Shown here: one piece after another, positions 37,459-46,839 of the stretch | Numbering within the stretch: the stretch's first letter is position 1 | Layout: each line of letters starts with the position of its first letter | From: Deltaproteobacteria bacterium YD0425bin51 | GTDB taxonomy: Bacteria; Desulfobacterota; Desulfobacteria; Desulfobacterales; YD0425bin51 | Length of the DNA stretch: 59,054 bases | Direction: 5' to 3' | Assembly: GCA_002753225.1 (NCBI GenBank) | Contig: PDZS01000029.1 | Location: 1-59,054, forward strand | Notes under the pieces: model-generated | The model's input: the letters and a program-made list of their open reading frames with translations, nothing else | Told to the model about the DNA's origin: nothing | Database searches by the model: none | Position numbers and translations under genes: made by a program

Positions 37459-38496
37459 ATGAATTTTAATGTTAAACCAGTTTCAAATGAATTGTGCGAA
37501 AAACTCAACCATAAAATTAATCAAAAAACAAAACCACCTGGTTCTTTAGGAAAATTAGAAAATATTGCTTTAAAAATTGGAAATATTCAAAATACCTTAA
37601 CTCCAACTCTAAATAATCCTGCAATCATCGTATTTGCTTCTGATCACGGCATAGCATTAGAAGGAGTTAGTGCTTTTCCACAGGAAGTAACTTATCAGAT
37701 GGTTTATAATTTTTTAAATGGAGGCGCTGGAATTAATGTTTTTGCAAGACAAAACAATATAGAAGTTATTGTCGTTGATTCTGGAGTAAACTATGATTTT
37801 AAAGATGCAAAAGGTTTAATTAATGCAAAAATAGGCTATTCTACAAAAAATTATCTCCATGAACCAGCTATGACTATTGAAGAGTGCTTGGCTGCAATTC
37901 AAAAAGGAGCAGATATTGTAGATAAAGTTTACAAAAAAGGATGTAATATCATAGGATTTGGTGAAATGGGAATTGCTAACACTTCTTCAGCATCTATAAT
38001 AATGAACAAAATTTGTGATATTCCTATTGAAATGTGCATTGGCAGGGGTACAGGACATGATGATAGTGGTCTTAGCCGAAAAAAAGAAATTTTAAAAAGA
38101 GCAGTTGAAAAGCACAAAATAGATAATGATCCATTAAAAATTCTGTCGACTTTTGGAGGGTTCGAAATAGCAATGTGCTGCGGAGCAATACTAAAAGCTT
38201 GTGAAAATAAAATGATAGTAATAATGGATGGATTTATAATTACATCTGCTTTACTTATTGCATGCAAGTTAAACATAAATGTCTTAGACTATTGTATTTT
38301 TAGCCATAAATCAAACGAAGATGGTCATATAAAAATGTTAAATTGGCTCAAAGCTGAACCTGTATTAAATTTAGAATTAAGGCTTGGCGAGGGAACAGGT
38401 GCTGCTATTTGTTATCCAATAATTAAATCTGCTGTAACTTTTTTAAATGAAATGGCATCATTTGAATCAGCAGGAGTTGCTAATAAAAATCAATGA
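37459..38496 (+). CDS. cobT: Nicotinate-nucleotide-dimethylbenzimidazole phosphoribosyltransferase
   Basis: Transfers phosphoribose from NaMN to the lower-ligand base (dimethylbenzimidazole or another base) to make the alpha-ribotide. Motifs: NQKTKPPGSLGKLE, FASDHGIALEGVSAFPQEVT, MVYNFLNGGAGIN and LRLGEGTGAAICYPI. Length 345 is normal. GGAG lies 12 bases before the ATG. It overlaps cobS by 4 bases, and CobS joins the two halves. Confidence 0.97.
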   Translation: MNFNVKPVSNELCEKLNHKINQKTKPPGSLGKLENIALKIGNIQNTLTPTLNNPAIIVFASDHGIALEGVSAFPQEVTYQMVYNFLNGGAGINVFARQNNIEVIVVDSGVNYDFKDAKGLINAKIGYSTKNYLHEPAMTIEECLAAIQKGADIVDKVYKKGCNIIGFGEMGIANTSSASIIMNKICDIPIEMCIGRGTGHDDSGLSRKKEILKRAVEKHKIDNDPLKILSTFGGFEIAMCCGAILKACENKMIVIMDGFIITSALLIACKLNINVLDYCIFSHKSNEDGHIKMLNWLKAEPVLNLELRLGEGTGAAICYPIIKSAVTFLNEMASFESAGVANKNQ

Positions 38497-39239
38497 TAGC
38501 TCGAGAGTTAAAAATATTCTATGCAGCCATAATATTTTTTACAAGAATACCTGCGCCAACATCTCAACATATTCCTTCTGAATTATTCTTAAAATGTTCA
38601 CGCTATTTGCCTTTAATTGGAATAATTGTTGGCGCTTTTATGGCTTTTATATACTTAATTTCTTCAATTATATTTCCCAAATCAATAGCAATTATATTAA
38701 GCATAACTGCCTCTATTATGCTAACAGGAGCTTTTCATGAAGATGGAATAGCAGATGTGTTTGACGGCTTTGGAGGAGGATTTACAAAAGAAAAAATACT
38801 TAGCATAATGAAAGATTCAAGACTCGGAACTTTTGGCGCAATATCATTATTTTTAATAATTTTACTCAAATATGAAGCATTGCTTGAAATTAAAAATTCT
38901 ATTGCTTATATAATGATATGTGGAAATACTATAAGCAGATCTGCTTCTCTAATTATTATGCAAATTGGTAGTTATGTGAGGTTTGATGAAACTTCTAAGG
39001 CTAAGCCTGTTATTTATAAAATGGGAGGAATAGAACTTCTTTTTTCAGTAATTATTACAATTCTACCATTATTTTTTCTAAAGATTTATTATTTTTTTTC
39101 AATAATACCAATTTTTTTAGTATCATTAATGATGTACAAATATTTCTTTAAAAAAATTGGAGGTTACACAGGTGACTGTTTAGGATCAATCCAACAAGTA
39201 ACTGAGGTTATATTTTATCTGTTTGCAGCAGTAAAATAA
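38493..39239 (+). CDS. cobS: Adenosylcobinamide-GDP ribazoletransferase
   Basis: Membrane enzyme that joins GDP-cobinamide to alpha-ribazole (phosphate) in the last steps of cobalamin assembly. FHEDGIADVFDGFGGG and DSRLGTFGA carry the acidic active-site residues, and TGDCLGSIQQVTEV ends the catalytic core. Five to six membrane segments; 248 residues. It is the last cobalamin gene of the run. The PilZ gene starts 13 bases later. Confidence 0.95.
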   Translation: MIARELKIFYAAIIFFTRIPAPTSQHIPSELFLKCSRYLPLIGIIVGAFMAFIYLISSIIFPKSIAIILSITASIMLTGAFHEDGIADVFDGFGGGFTKEKILSIMKDSRLGTFGAISLFLIILLKYEALLEIKNSIAYIMICGNTISRSASLIIMQIGSYVRFDETSKAKPVIYKMGGIELLFSVIITILPLFFLKIYYFFSIIPIFLVSLMMYKYFFKKIGGYTGDCLGSIQQVTEVIFYLFAAVK

Positions 39240-39252
39240 GGAAGGTGAATCC

Positions 39253-40008
39253 TTGAAAGATAATTCATATTTAATAGAAGAAAAAATTGAAAATTTTTTC
39301 TTCCCTGGCAAAATAATTGAGTTAGTATTTGAATATGGAAATAATAAAATAATAAAATCAACCCAAATACTTAACTGTAATTATTCAGAAAATAAAATAA
39401 TTGTATTTAAATCTTCATCGCAATTGCCTGATAATTTGAATAATATATCAATAATCATAACAACTCTTGTAAAAATAGATACAGATGAAATAATAAGAGT
39501 TGGGGTAAATTGCGAAAAGATAGAGTTTATAAAAGAATATAAAATTGCTGATGATAAAATTGTTGAAGCTATTTTAATAGAATTTTCACTTCCTATGAAG
39601 CAGTTGGATCTCCGAACAGCATATCGTATACAACCTAATATAACATATCAAGTCAATGCAAAATTGATCTGGGAAAGAGATGAATATGAATCTAATGAAG
39701 ATTTTAGCATATATAACATTTCAGCAACAGGAATTGGTATAATTGTTCATAATAATAAGGAAATAACTGATAAAAGAAAGCATTTGACAAATTTAATCCC
39801 AAAAGCTCAAATAAATGTTATTTTATTTTTAGAAAACAGCCCAAACAATAGCAATCTAACAATTCTATCTGGAATTGAGATAGTTTCTATAGATAGCCAA
39901 GAAACAATTACTTTTATTCGTGCCAAATTTTGCGATGTAGATATTATGGATGGAGAGACTTTATATAAATTTACAGATGAAGCTAAGGAAAATGAAGTTC
40001 AATCATGA
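39253..40008 (+). CDS. PilZ domain protein (c-di-GMP receptor candidate)
   Basis: A 251-residue protein with an N-terminal YcgR-like beta domain and a C-terminal PilZ domain. The PilZ signature is visible as RTAYR (near residue 121, R-x3-R) and NISATG (near 156, D/N-x-S-x2-G), so c-di-GMP binding is plausible. The start is a TTG with AAGG upstream. It follows the cobalamin genes but probably has another role, such as linking the GGDEF cyclase signal to pili or gliding. Its 3' end overlaps a convergent small gene by 6 bases. Confidence 0.85.
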   Translation: MKDNSYLIEEKIENFFFPGKIIELVFEYGNNKIIKSTQILNCNYSENKIIVFKSSSQLPDNLNNISIIITTLVKIDTDEIIRVGVNCEKIEFIKEYKIADDKIVEAILIEFSLPMKQLDLRTAYRIQPNITYQVNAKLIWERDEYESNEDFSIYNISATGIGIIVHNNKEITDKRKHLTNLIPKAQINVILFLENSPNNSNLTILSGIEIVSIDSQETITFIRAKFCDVDIMDGETLYKFTDEAKENEVQS

Positions 40009-40347
40009 ATCAATATATTTCTTTTTAATCATTTTAACTTCATCTTGTATATTATCAATAGCTTGTTCAATAGATTTTACAACTGTATTATACATTGTTT
40101 TTAGCTGGTTTTCGTAAGTTGAATGACGAATCTTTTTCATTTCTTCACGTATGCGCTCTTCGCTCCACTCTGGATGAGTTAACTTCAAATTTGATTCAAC
40201 TTCGAACTCATTAAATTCAAATATCCATATTTCCTCAATAAAAGCTGTAAGATCTGAAGCACTTGGCATCTTAAACTCATTCAACAAAATTTTATAGAAA
40301 TCCTGTCTTATAATTAAACTAACACACTGCCTGATAAGGTTTTCCAT
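40003..40347 (-). CDS. Hypothetical helical protein
   Basis: I do not recognise this 114-residue protein. It is acidic in the middle, ends with a long charged helix (about 60-110) rich in Lys, Glu and Ile, and has no signal peptide or membrane segment. The start is ATG 40347 with AGGAG about 15 bases upstream. It runs convergently to the PilZ gene with a 6-base overlap, which suggests it may have been gained after the neighbour. A coiled coil or adaptor is possible; no function is assigned. Confidence 0.6.
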   Translation of the reverse strand: MENLIRQCVSLIIRQDFYKILLNEFKMPSASDLTAFIEEIWIFEFNEFEVESNLKLTHPEWSEERIREEMKKIRHSTYENQLKTMYNTVVKSIEQAIDNIQDEVKMIKKKYIDS

Positions 40348-40529
40348 TTGATTTAATAGAACTCCTTTTCTTCTTTATTAAAAAATCATTGTTCATTATA
40401 TAGCAATAATTTATACTATTTACCACAAATTAATCTTTTTACAAAATAAAAATTAAAAGTTAATATATAAGATTGACAGCATGCTCATATTTAATTAAGA
40501 AATTAATAATAATGGAGGATTTTTTTTTC

Positions 40530-42044
40530 ATGAGTTCCATATCAAAAAATGAAAGTACAAATGAATATTTAGAAGCTTTAAATAAAGCAACAAATACTAT
40601 AGACACTTATAGTGGACCTGTACCAGACGCCCTTGATGCAATATTATCTTCATTAGATTTAAAAATTGATCCAGCAAGCTTTCTTCTTGAACTCCGGGAA
40701 AAATTTTTTGATTTGGGAATAGGTAAAATTATTGAAGCGTTGATAAGACATGACAAACGTACTGGTATAAAAAAAGCTTACCTTGTAATTGGAGAAAACA
40801 TATACAGTTTACCAACAGTAAAAGGGACTCAAGATGAAGAAGCTATAATTATAAGTAAACTACGCCAAAAAACAGGTTATATTACTTTAGATCCTGGATT
40901 TGTAAATACTGGTGCCTGTAAAAGCGATATTACATTTGTAGATGGTGAAAAGGGTTTACTCCGTTACAGAGGATATGATATTTCTGAGTTATCTCAAAAA
41001 AGCACATTTATTGAAACAGCAATGCTTTTGATATTTGGAAATTTACCAACTCCAAAAGAGCGGGCAGATTTTAGAAGGATGCTTACTGATAATGAAATGC
41101 TTCATGAGGATTTAAGACACCATTTTGATGGTTTTCCACCTCATGGAGAACCAATGGCTCTGCTTTCTGCTATACTTAATACAATGAGCGCATATGAACC
41201 TGAACTACAATTAGAAGATGAAGAGCATTTTAGCCTTCTTGTTGCAAAAATCATGAGTAAAATAAGAACAATTGCTGCAAATACATATAATAAATCAAGT
41301 GGTCATCCATTAGTATATCCTGATCCTAGCATGAGATATTGCGAAAATTTTTTAAGTATGATGTTTTCAATTCCAAACAAAAAACATAAACCAACAATGA
41401 TTGAAATTGAAGCTTTGGAAAAAGTTTTAATATTACATGCTGATCATGAACAAAACTGTTCTACATCTACTGTTCGCATAGTTGGTTCTTCAGAAACAAA
41501 TCTTTTTGGTTCAATATCTGCTGGAGTAAATGCACTAAGAGGTAAAGCACATGGTGGAGCAAATGCTGCTGTTATTCAAATGCTTGATCAAATGAAAAAA
41601 AGCGGTATTAGCATAAAAGACTATATTGAAAAATTTAAAAGTGGAAAAATAAGACTTATGGGATTTGGGCATAGAGTCTATAAAAACTTTGATCCACGTG
41701 CAAAAATTTTAAAAGAAGCAGCAGAGCAGGTAGTTACAAATCTTAAAGTACATGATCCATTACTTGACATTGCAAAACAATTGGAAGAAATAGCTTTAGA
41801 AGATGATTATTTTAAGCAAAGAAAACTGTATCCAAATGTAGATTTTTATTCAGGAATTGTACTTAAAGCACTTAAAATACCGGTAAATATGTTCCCTGTT
41901 ATATTTGCAATTGGAAGAACACCTGGTTGGATTGCTCATTGGAGAGAGCAAAATTTTGATAAAGATAAAAAAATAGCTCGTCCACGACAAATTTATACAG
42001 GAATTAAATATAGGCCATATATAACGATGGAGGAAAGACGATAA
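40530..42044 (+). CDS. gltA: Citrate synthase with N-terminal extension
   Basis: Condenses oxaloacetate and acetyl-CoA. The catalytic trio is clear: HADHEQNCST, GFGHRVYKNFDPR and the later Asp in NVDFYSGIV. The N-terminal 100 residues before GYITLDPGFVNTG form an extension as in the larger bacterial forms. GGAGG 11 bases before ATG 40530 fixes the start; the upstream frame to 40473 is not used. Length is 504 residues. The gene is followed directly by mglA with no gap, which suggests one transcript. Confidence 0.95.
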   Translation: MSSISKNESTNEYLEALNKATNTIDTYSGPVPDALDAILSSLDLKIDPASFLLELREKFFDLGIGKIIEALIRHDKRTGIKKAYLVIGENIYSLPTVKGTQDEEAIIISKLRQKTGYITLDPGFVNTGACKSDITFVDGEKGLLRYRGYDISELSQKSTFIETAMLLIFGNLPTPKERADFRRMLTDNEMLHEDLRHHFDGFPPHGEPMALLSAILNTMSAYEPELQLEDEEHFSLLVAKIMSKIRTIAANTYNKSSGHPLVYPDPSMRYCENFLSMMFSIPNKKHKPTMIEIEALEKVLILHADHEQNCSTSTVRIVGSSETNLFGSISAGVNALRGKAHGGANAAVIQMLDQMKKSGISIKDYIEKFKSGKIRLMGFGHRVYKNFDPRAKILKEAAEQVVTNLKVHDPLLDIAKQLEEIALEDDYFKQRKLYPNVDFYSGIVLKALKIPVNMFPVIFAIGRTPGWIAHWREQNFDKDKKIARPRQIYTGIKYRPYITMEERR

Positions 42045-42659
42045 ATGGCGATCTTTAACGTAAAAAATAGGGAAATAGAATGTAAAATTGTTTACTATGG
42101 TCCTGGTAGATGCGGGAAAACTACAAACCTTGAACAAATTTATAAAACCTTTCAAAAATCTACTTCTGGAGAAATGGTTTCAATAGACACAGAAGGGGAC
42201 CGAACTCTATTTTTTGATTTTCTTCCAATTGGACTTGGTCAAATAAGAGGATGCAACGTAAGGGTTCAACTTTATACTGTTCCTGGCCAAGTTCAATATA
42301 GTTCAACAAGAAAATTAGTATTAAAAGGAGTAGATGGAATTGTTTTTGTTGCTGATTCACTTGAAATTAGGCGTGATAAGAACATACTTTCTTTAAAAGA
42401 TCTTCAGGCAAATCTTAAAGAATATAGTTTAAATATTTTAAAAATTCCTCTTATAATTCAATATAATAAAAGAGATCTTGCAGAACAAGGCTTACCCATT
42501 ATGCCTATTGAAAAAATGGAGAAAGAATTGAATAGACAATTAAAAGCTCCTTCTTTTCCAGCATCTGCAATCAAAGGCGATGGTGTTGCTCAGACACTTA
42601 AAAAATGTCTGCAAATTACATTACAACATTTACAAAAAGAATTACAATGGGCAGAATAA
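42045..42659 (+). CDS. mglA: MglA-type small GTPase
   Basis: A Ras-like GTPase that sets cell polarity and drives pilus and gliding motility in Myxococcus. P-loop YYGPGRCGKTTNLE, the switch II region YTVPGQVQYSSTR, and the NKRD guanine motif (YNKRDL) are intact; DFLPIGLG and VRVQLYTVPG are family hallmarks. Length 204 is normal. It starts immediately after citrate synthase and is followed one base later by the PATAN/cNMP gene. No MglB (longin) gene is seen here. Confidence 0.95.
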   Translation: MAIFNVKNREIECKIVYYGPGRCGKTTNLEQIYKTFQKSTSGEMVSIDTEGDRTLFFDFLPIGLGQIRGCNVRVQLYTVPGQVQYSSTRKLVLKGVDGIVFVADSLEIRRDKNILSLKDLQANLKEYSLNILKIPLIIQYNKRDLAEQGLPIMPIEKMEKELNRQLKAPSFPASAIKGDGVAQTLKKCLQITLQHLQKELQWAE

Positions 42660-42660
42660 A

Positions 42661-43836
42661 ATGAGTGAAAACATTCTACTTTCAGGTAATTTAAGTTTTT
42701 TAAAACTAGCTGATTTATTACAACTTTTAGGCTCTGGCGGTAGTACAGGAATTTTACGAATTAAAACTAAACATCTTCCCTACCCCGGCTTAGTCCATTT
42801 GTATAATGGAAATCCAGTAAATGCATCAACTGGTGATGCAATGGGTGGGATTGATGCTCTTTTCTCTTTATTTGGATGGACAGAAGGTCAGTTCGAATTT
42901 ATTGATACAAACGTATCTGCCACAAACTTTATCAAAAAAAGCAGAATGGAAATTATTTTAGAAGGTCTTAGGCTTTTAGATGATGGTCATACAAAAAGAA
43001 TAGGGCAAACTTCTATTCCAAAAAACATTCCTTCTTTTAAAGAAAATGTTTTAAAAGGCCCACTAGTTGACTATATGTATATTGTTGATGAAGAAGATTT
43101 TCATGACAATCAGAAGATTGTTTCCGAAGGTAAGTATGGAAATTGGATGTGGGTAATAATGAGCGGAATTGTTGATGTTTTCAAAGAAACTCCTGAAGGA
43201 TCATTTAAAATAATTAGCATTGGTGAAGGTGCATTTATTGGAAGCATAGCTGCCTTTTTAATGAAAGGAGCTGTTAGAAACGCTTCAATTATAGCAAGAG
43301 GAGAGGTTCAATTAGGTGTTTTAGATTCCCAAAGACTATCTGTAGAATTTGCAACAATGTCAGATGATTTAAAAGATGTTATAATAAGTTTGGATAAGAG
43401 ATTGAGAAGAATCGATGAAAGCATAGTTGACATTTATCTAAAAAGAGAAAAAAAAGAAGAACTTATTAAAGGGAAAAAACTTTTTATAAAACAAGGAGAA
43501 GATAAAAAGGATCTATTTATAATTACAAATGGGGAAGCATCTGTTGTTTGTCAAACAAATTCAGAAGAGCTTTACATATCTAACCTTTTTGAGAGAGATT
43601 TCATAGGTTATATCCCTTTTCTAAATATAGGACATGAACCATATAATGCTTCGGTTTATACATCAGAAAATATAAAGATAAAGCCTATTGATGTAAATGT
43701 AATATATAAAGATTATGAAAGACTTTCCCTTACTTTTAAAAATATGATTAAACATCTATCAGCATCCATTTCAACAACTACGATGATTGCTTATAGTTTA
43801 AGAGCTGAAACTTCAAAAACGAAAGGTAAAAAATAA
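42661..43836 (+). CDS. PATAN (DUF4388) protein with two cNMP-like domains
   Basis: The N-terminal domain (about 1-105) starts ILLSGNLSFLKLADLLQLLG, the PATAN/DUF4388 signature, followed by two cNMP-binding-like domains (about 125-240 and 265-370), both with weak phosphate cassettes. PATAN proteins often accompany MglA in deltaproteobacteria and act as polarity or motility adaptors. The start at 42661 follows the mglA stop by one base; the frame from 42580 is in mglA. The cNMP folds may bind a nucleotide or only act as protein interaction domains. Confidence 0.85.
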   Translation: MSENILLSGNLSFLKLADLLQLLGSGGSTGILRIKTKHLPYPGLVHLYNGNPVNASTGDAMGGIDALFSLFGWTEGQFEFIDTNVSATNFIKKSRMEIILEGLRLLDDGHTKRIGQTSIPKNIPSFKENVLKGPLVDYMYIVDEEDFHDNQKIVSEGKYGNWMWVIMSGIVDVFKETPEGSFKIISIGEGAFIGSIAAFLMKGAVRNASIIARGEVQLGVLDSQRLSVEFATMSDDLKDVIISLDKRLRRIDESIVDIYLKREKKEELIKGKKLFIKQGEDKKDLFIITNGEASVVCQTNSEELYISNLFERDFIGYIPFLNIGHEPYNASVYTSENIKIKPIDVNVIYKDYERLSLTFKNMIKHLSASISTTTMIAYSLRAETSKTKGKK

Positions 43837-43839
43837 CTT

Positions 43840-44718
43840 ATGAATTCAACTTTATTTGAAACAAATTTTCCCGGTTTAAATCTTTTTAAAAGAGGAAAAG
43901 TAAGAGATGTTTATGATTTAGGAGAGCATTTTCTTATGGTGGCAACAGATAGAATTTCTGCATTTGACGTTGTTATGCCAAATCCTATTCCAGATAAAGG
44001 AAAAATACTAACTCAAATTTCTATTTTTTGGTTTAAGCTAATGGAACCATATGTTAAAAATCATATTATTTCTACAAACGTTTGTGAATATCCAGATATT
44101 TGTAAACCTTACAAAGAGATATTAAAAGATAGAAGTATGCTTGTCAAAAAAGCAAAAACAATTCCTATAGAATGTATAGTAAGGGGTTATATATCAGGAT
44201 CAGGCTGGAGTTCATACAAAAAAGATAAAGAAATATGTGGTATAAAACTAGCAGATGGACTTGTAGAATCTGATAAGCTTAATGAACCTATTTTCACTCC
44301 TTCAACAAAAGAAGAAGGAGGTGTGCATGATATTAATATTGATTTTAATGAAGCTGTTAAAATAATTGGAAAACCTCTTGCAGATAAAGTAAAAGAATTA
44401 TCTATTGCCATATATAAAAAAGCTTCTGAATATGCTTACGATAAAGGGATAATTATTGCTGATACCAAATTTGAATTCGGCATCGTTAATAATGAAGTTA
44501 TTTTAATTGATGAAATATTAACACCTGATTCATCAAGATTTTGGCCCAAAGAAAATTATGAACCAGGCGGTTCCCAGCCTAGTTTTGATAAGCAATATGT
44601 TAGAGACTACTTAATATCAATAAACTGGAATAAAAAACCTCCTGCACCTTCTTTCCCTGATGATGTAATTAAAAATACTAGAAATAAATATCTAGAAGCT
44701 TTAAAGATGTTAACATAA
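43840..44718 (+). CDS. purC: SAICAR synthase
   Basis: Phosphoribosylaminoimidazole-succinocarboxamide synthase of purine synthesis. Motifs [25 protein letters not shown] and [19 protein letters not shown] are intact, as is [14 protein letters not shown]. Length 292 is the longer bacterial/yeast-like form. It follows the PATAN gene by three bases and overlaps the acetyltransferase by one base, so purine and arginine steps share a transcript with motility genes. Confidence 0.97.
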   Translation: MNSTLFETNFPGLNLFKRGKVRDVYDLGEHFLMVATDRISAFDVVMPNPIPDKGKILTQISIFWFKLMEPYVKNHIISTNVCEYPDICKPYKEILKDRSMLVKKAKTIPIECIVRGYISGSGWSSYKKDKEICGIKLADGLVESDKLNEPIFTPSTKEEGGVHDINIDFNEAVKIIGKPLADKVKELSIAIYKKASEYAYDKGIIIADTKFEFGIVNNEVILIDEILTPDSSRFWPKENYEPGGSQPSFDKQYVRDYLISINWNKKPPAPSFPDDVIKNTRNKYLEALKMLT

Positions 44719-45179
44719 TGATAAGAAAAGCACAAATTCAAGATATAAAACCAATACACTTGCTTCTTCAGCAATATGGGATTAAAGGTGAGCTTCTCCC
44801 TAGACCTCTATACAATCTCTACGATCATCTGAGAGATTTTTGTGTATACGAGGAGAAAAATAAAGTTGTTGGATGCTGTGCATTACAATTTTGTTGGGAA
44901 GATTTAGCTGAAATAAGATCTTTAGCAGTACACCCTGATTATACAAAAAAAAAAATAGGAACACTCTTAGTAGAAAACTGTTTAATAGAGGCAAATAATT
45001 ATAATATTACAAAAGTATTTACCTTAACTTATAAAGTAGAATTTTTTAAAAAATTTGGCTTTATACAAATTGAAAGATCAAAACTTCCAATTAAAATCTG
45101 GAGTGACTGCATACTGTGCATAAAATTTCCAGATTGTGATGAAACAGCAATGGTTAAAGAAATTATCTTGACAACATAA
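44718..45179 (+). CDS. Short-form N-acetylglutamate synthase (GNAT)
   Basis: A GNAT acetyltransferase that very likely makes N-acetylglutamate, the first step of arginine synthesis. It has the short-form family pattern: ELLPRPLYNLYDHLRDF, GCCALQFCWEDLAEIRSLAV, and the acetyl-CoA loop with KKIGTLLVE, then FTLTYKVEFFKKFGF. The C-terminal KIWSDCILCIKFPDCDE with its Cys cluster is characteristic. Length 153 is normal for this form; there is no kinase-like domain. It overlaps the purC stop. Confidence 0.85.
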   Translation: MIRKAQIQDIKPIHLLLQQYGIKGELLPRPLYNLYDHLRDFCVYEEKNKVVGCCALQFCWEDLAEIRSLAVHPDYTKKKIGTLLVENCLIEANNYNITKVFTLTYKVEFFKKFGFIQIERSKLPIKIWSDCILCIKFPDCDETAMVKEIILTT

Positions 45180-45242
45180 ACAATTAAGTGAGAGAATTAA
45201 CGGTTTCAGAATATATAAAAATATAAGGAGGTTTGTTAAATT

Positions 45243-45563
45243 ATGTACGCTGTAGTTGCTTCAGGTGGAAAACAATATAAAGTGGAAAAAGGTGAAATAT
45301 TTAAAATTGAAAAGATTCCCGGAGAAAAAGGCGCACAGGTTGCTTTTGATAAAGTTCTGATGTTTTCAGATGGTGAAAATTTAAAAATGGGTAACCCATA
45401 TTTAGATGATATAGCTGTCGAGGGACACATAATTGAGCAGGGGAAAAATAAAAAAATAATAATTTTTAAATATAAACGCAAAAAAAGATATAGAAGAAAA
45501 CAAGGGCATAGACAGTGCTATACTGCCATAAAAATTGATAAAATTGAGACAAAAGCCATTTAA
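45243..45563 (+). CDS. rplU: 50S ribosomal protein L21
   Basis: Ribosomal protein with start MYAVVASGGKQYKVEKGE and a basic tail KRKKRYRRKQGHRQ that binds 23S rRNA. Length 106 is normal. AAGGAGG lies 10 bases before the ATG. It opens the conserved rplU-rpmA-obgE run. The 63 bases before it hold no clear hairpin or promoter that I can support. Confidence 0.98.
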   Translation: MYAVVASGGKQYKVEKGEIFKIEKIPGEKGAQVAFDKVLMFSDGENLKMGNPYLDDIAVEGHIIEQGKNKKIIIFKYKRKKRYRRKQGHRQCYTAIKIDKIETKAI

Positions 45564-45584
45564 AGTTAAGGGAGATTTAAAATT

Positions 45585-45851
45585 ATGGCACATAAAAAAG
45601 CAGCAGGAAGTTCTAGAAATGGTCGTGACAGTCAAGGACAAAGACGAGGTGTCAAACGCTTTGGCGGTGAAAATGTAAAAGCAGGAAATATATTAGTTAG
45701 GCAAGTTGGAACTAAAATTCATCCAGGCGAAAATGTAGGAATGGGCAGAGACTTTACATTATTTGCTAAGATTGATGGAACTGTAACCTATGAACGATTG
45801 GGTCGTGATAGAAAAAAAGTGAGCATTTATACTTCAAGTGAAATTCATTGA
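45585..45851 (+). CDS. rpmA: 50S ribosomal protein L27
   Basis: Ribosomal protein L27, 88 residues, with [20 protein letters not shown] at the N-terminus, the form without a cleaved leader. It contributes its tail to the peptidyl-transferase centre. Its 3' end overlaps obgE by 14 bases, so the two are translationally coupled. Confidence 0.98.
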   Translation: MAHKKAAGSSRNGRDSQGQRRGVKRFGGENVKAGNILVRQVGTKIHPGENVGMGRDFTLFAKIDGTVTYERLGRDRKKVSIYTSSEIH

Positions 45852-46839
45852 CGAAGCAATAATTACCGTTTCTTCTGGTTCTGGCGGAAATGGATGTGTT
45901 AGTTTTAGGCGTGAAAAATTTATCCCTCGAGGCGGTCCAGATGGTGGAGACGGAGGTAAAGGTGGCGATGTTATATTAACAGCCACCTTGAGAAAGCAAA
46001 CTTTACTCGACTTCAAATTTAAAAGGGATTTCAACGCTCAAAACGGTTCTGGCGGAAGTGGAAAGCAAAGAACTGGCAAAGATGGCAAAGATACCATAAT
46101 TTATGTTCCTGTTGGAACTGTTGTTATTAATTCTGATACTAGCGAAATAATAAAAGATTTTACTGAAGATCAAGAAGAATTCATAGCAGCAAAAGGTGGT
46201 AGAGGAGGATGTGGAAATAAACATTTTGCCACATCAACTAATCGTACTCCTCGTTTCTCACAGGATGGTGAAGAGGGTGAAACTCTTAATATAAAACTTG
46301 AGCTAAAACTTATAGCTGAAGTTGGTATTGTAGGTATGCCAAACGCTGGTAAATCAACACTTCTTGCCTCCATTTCTTCTGCTCATCCTAAAATAGGAGA
46401 TTATCCATTTACGACTCTATCTCCAAATTTAGGTGTTACTCAAATTAGAAATAAACCTATAATTATTGCTGACATTCCTGGCATTATAGAAGGAGCTCAT
46501 ACAGGAGTTGGTCTTGGAATAAAATTTTTAAAACATATTGAAAGGACTAAAGTTTTACTTCACTTAATTGACGCATCTCAAATTGATGAAAGTAATCCGA
46601 CTCTTGCTTATGAAATCATAAATAAAGAGCTTTCTTCATATAATGAATCTTTAATAAAAAAACATCAGATTATAGTATTGAATAAAATTGATATAGAAGG
46701 AGCTAAAAAAAGAGCAGAACTTTTTCAAAAAACAATTAAAGATAAAAAAGTAATACTTATATCTGCTATCCAAGGAGAAGGGATTAGTAAATTAAAGTCT
46801 GAAATAATAAAAGTTTTGAAAAAACAAGATGGATCGTAA
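45838..46839 (+). CDS. obgE: GTPase Obg
   Basis: Ribosome assembly and stress GTPase. The N-terminal Obg fold has [19 protein letters not shown] and glycine-rich loops ([15 protein letters not shown]). The G domain has the P-loop [11 protein letters not shown], the DIPGIIEGA switch and NKID. At 333 residues it lacks a C-terminal OCT domain. The start is a GTG inside rpmA. It overlaps proB by 11 bases. Confidence 0.97.
   Translation: MKFIDEAIITVSSGSGGNGCVSFRREKFIPRGGPDGGDGGKGGDVILTATLRKQTLLDFKFKRDFNAQNGSGGSGKQRTGKDGKDTIIYVPVGTVVINSDTSEIIKDFTEDQEEFIAAKGGRGGCGNKHFATSTNRTPRFSQDGEEGETLNIKLELKLIAEVGIVGMPNAGKSTLLASISSAHPKIGDYPFTTLSPNLGVTQIRNKPIIIADIPGIIEGAHTGVGLGIKFLKHIERTKVLLHLIDASQIDESNPTLAYEIINKELSSYNESLIKKHQIIVLNKIDIEGAKKRAELFQKTIKDKKVILISAIQGEGISKLKSEIIKVLKKQDGS

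Noticed and set aside
40348..40529. Promoter TTGACA at 40473 before citrate synthase
   Set aside because: No -10 hexamer lies at a 15-19 base spacing, so it was not listed.
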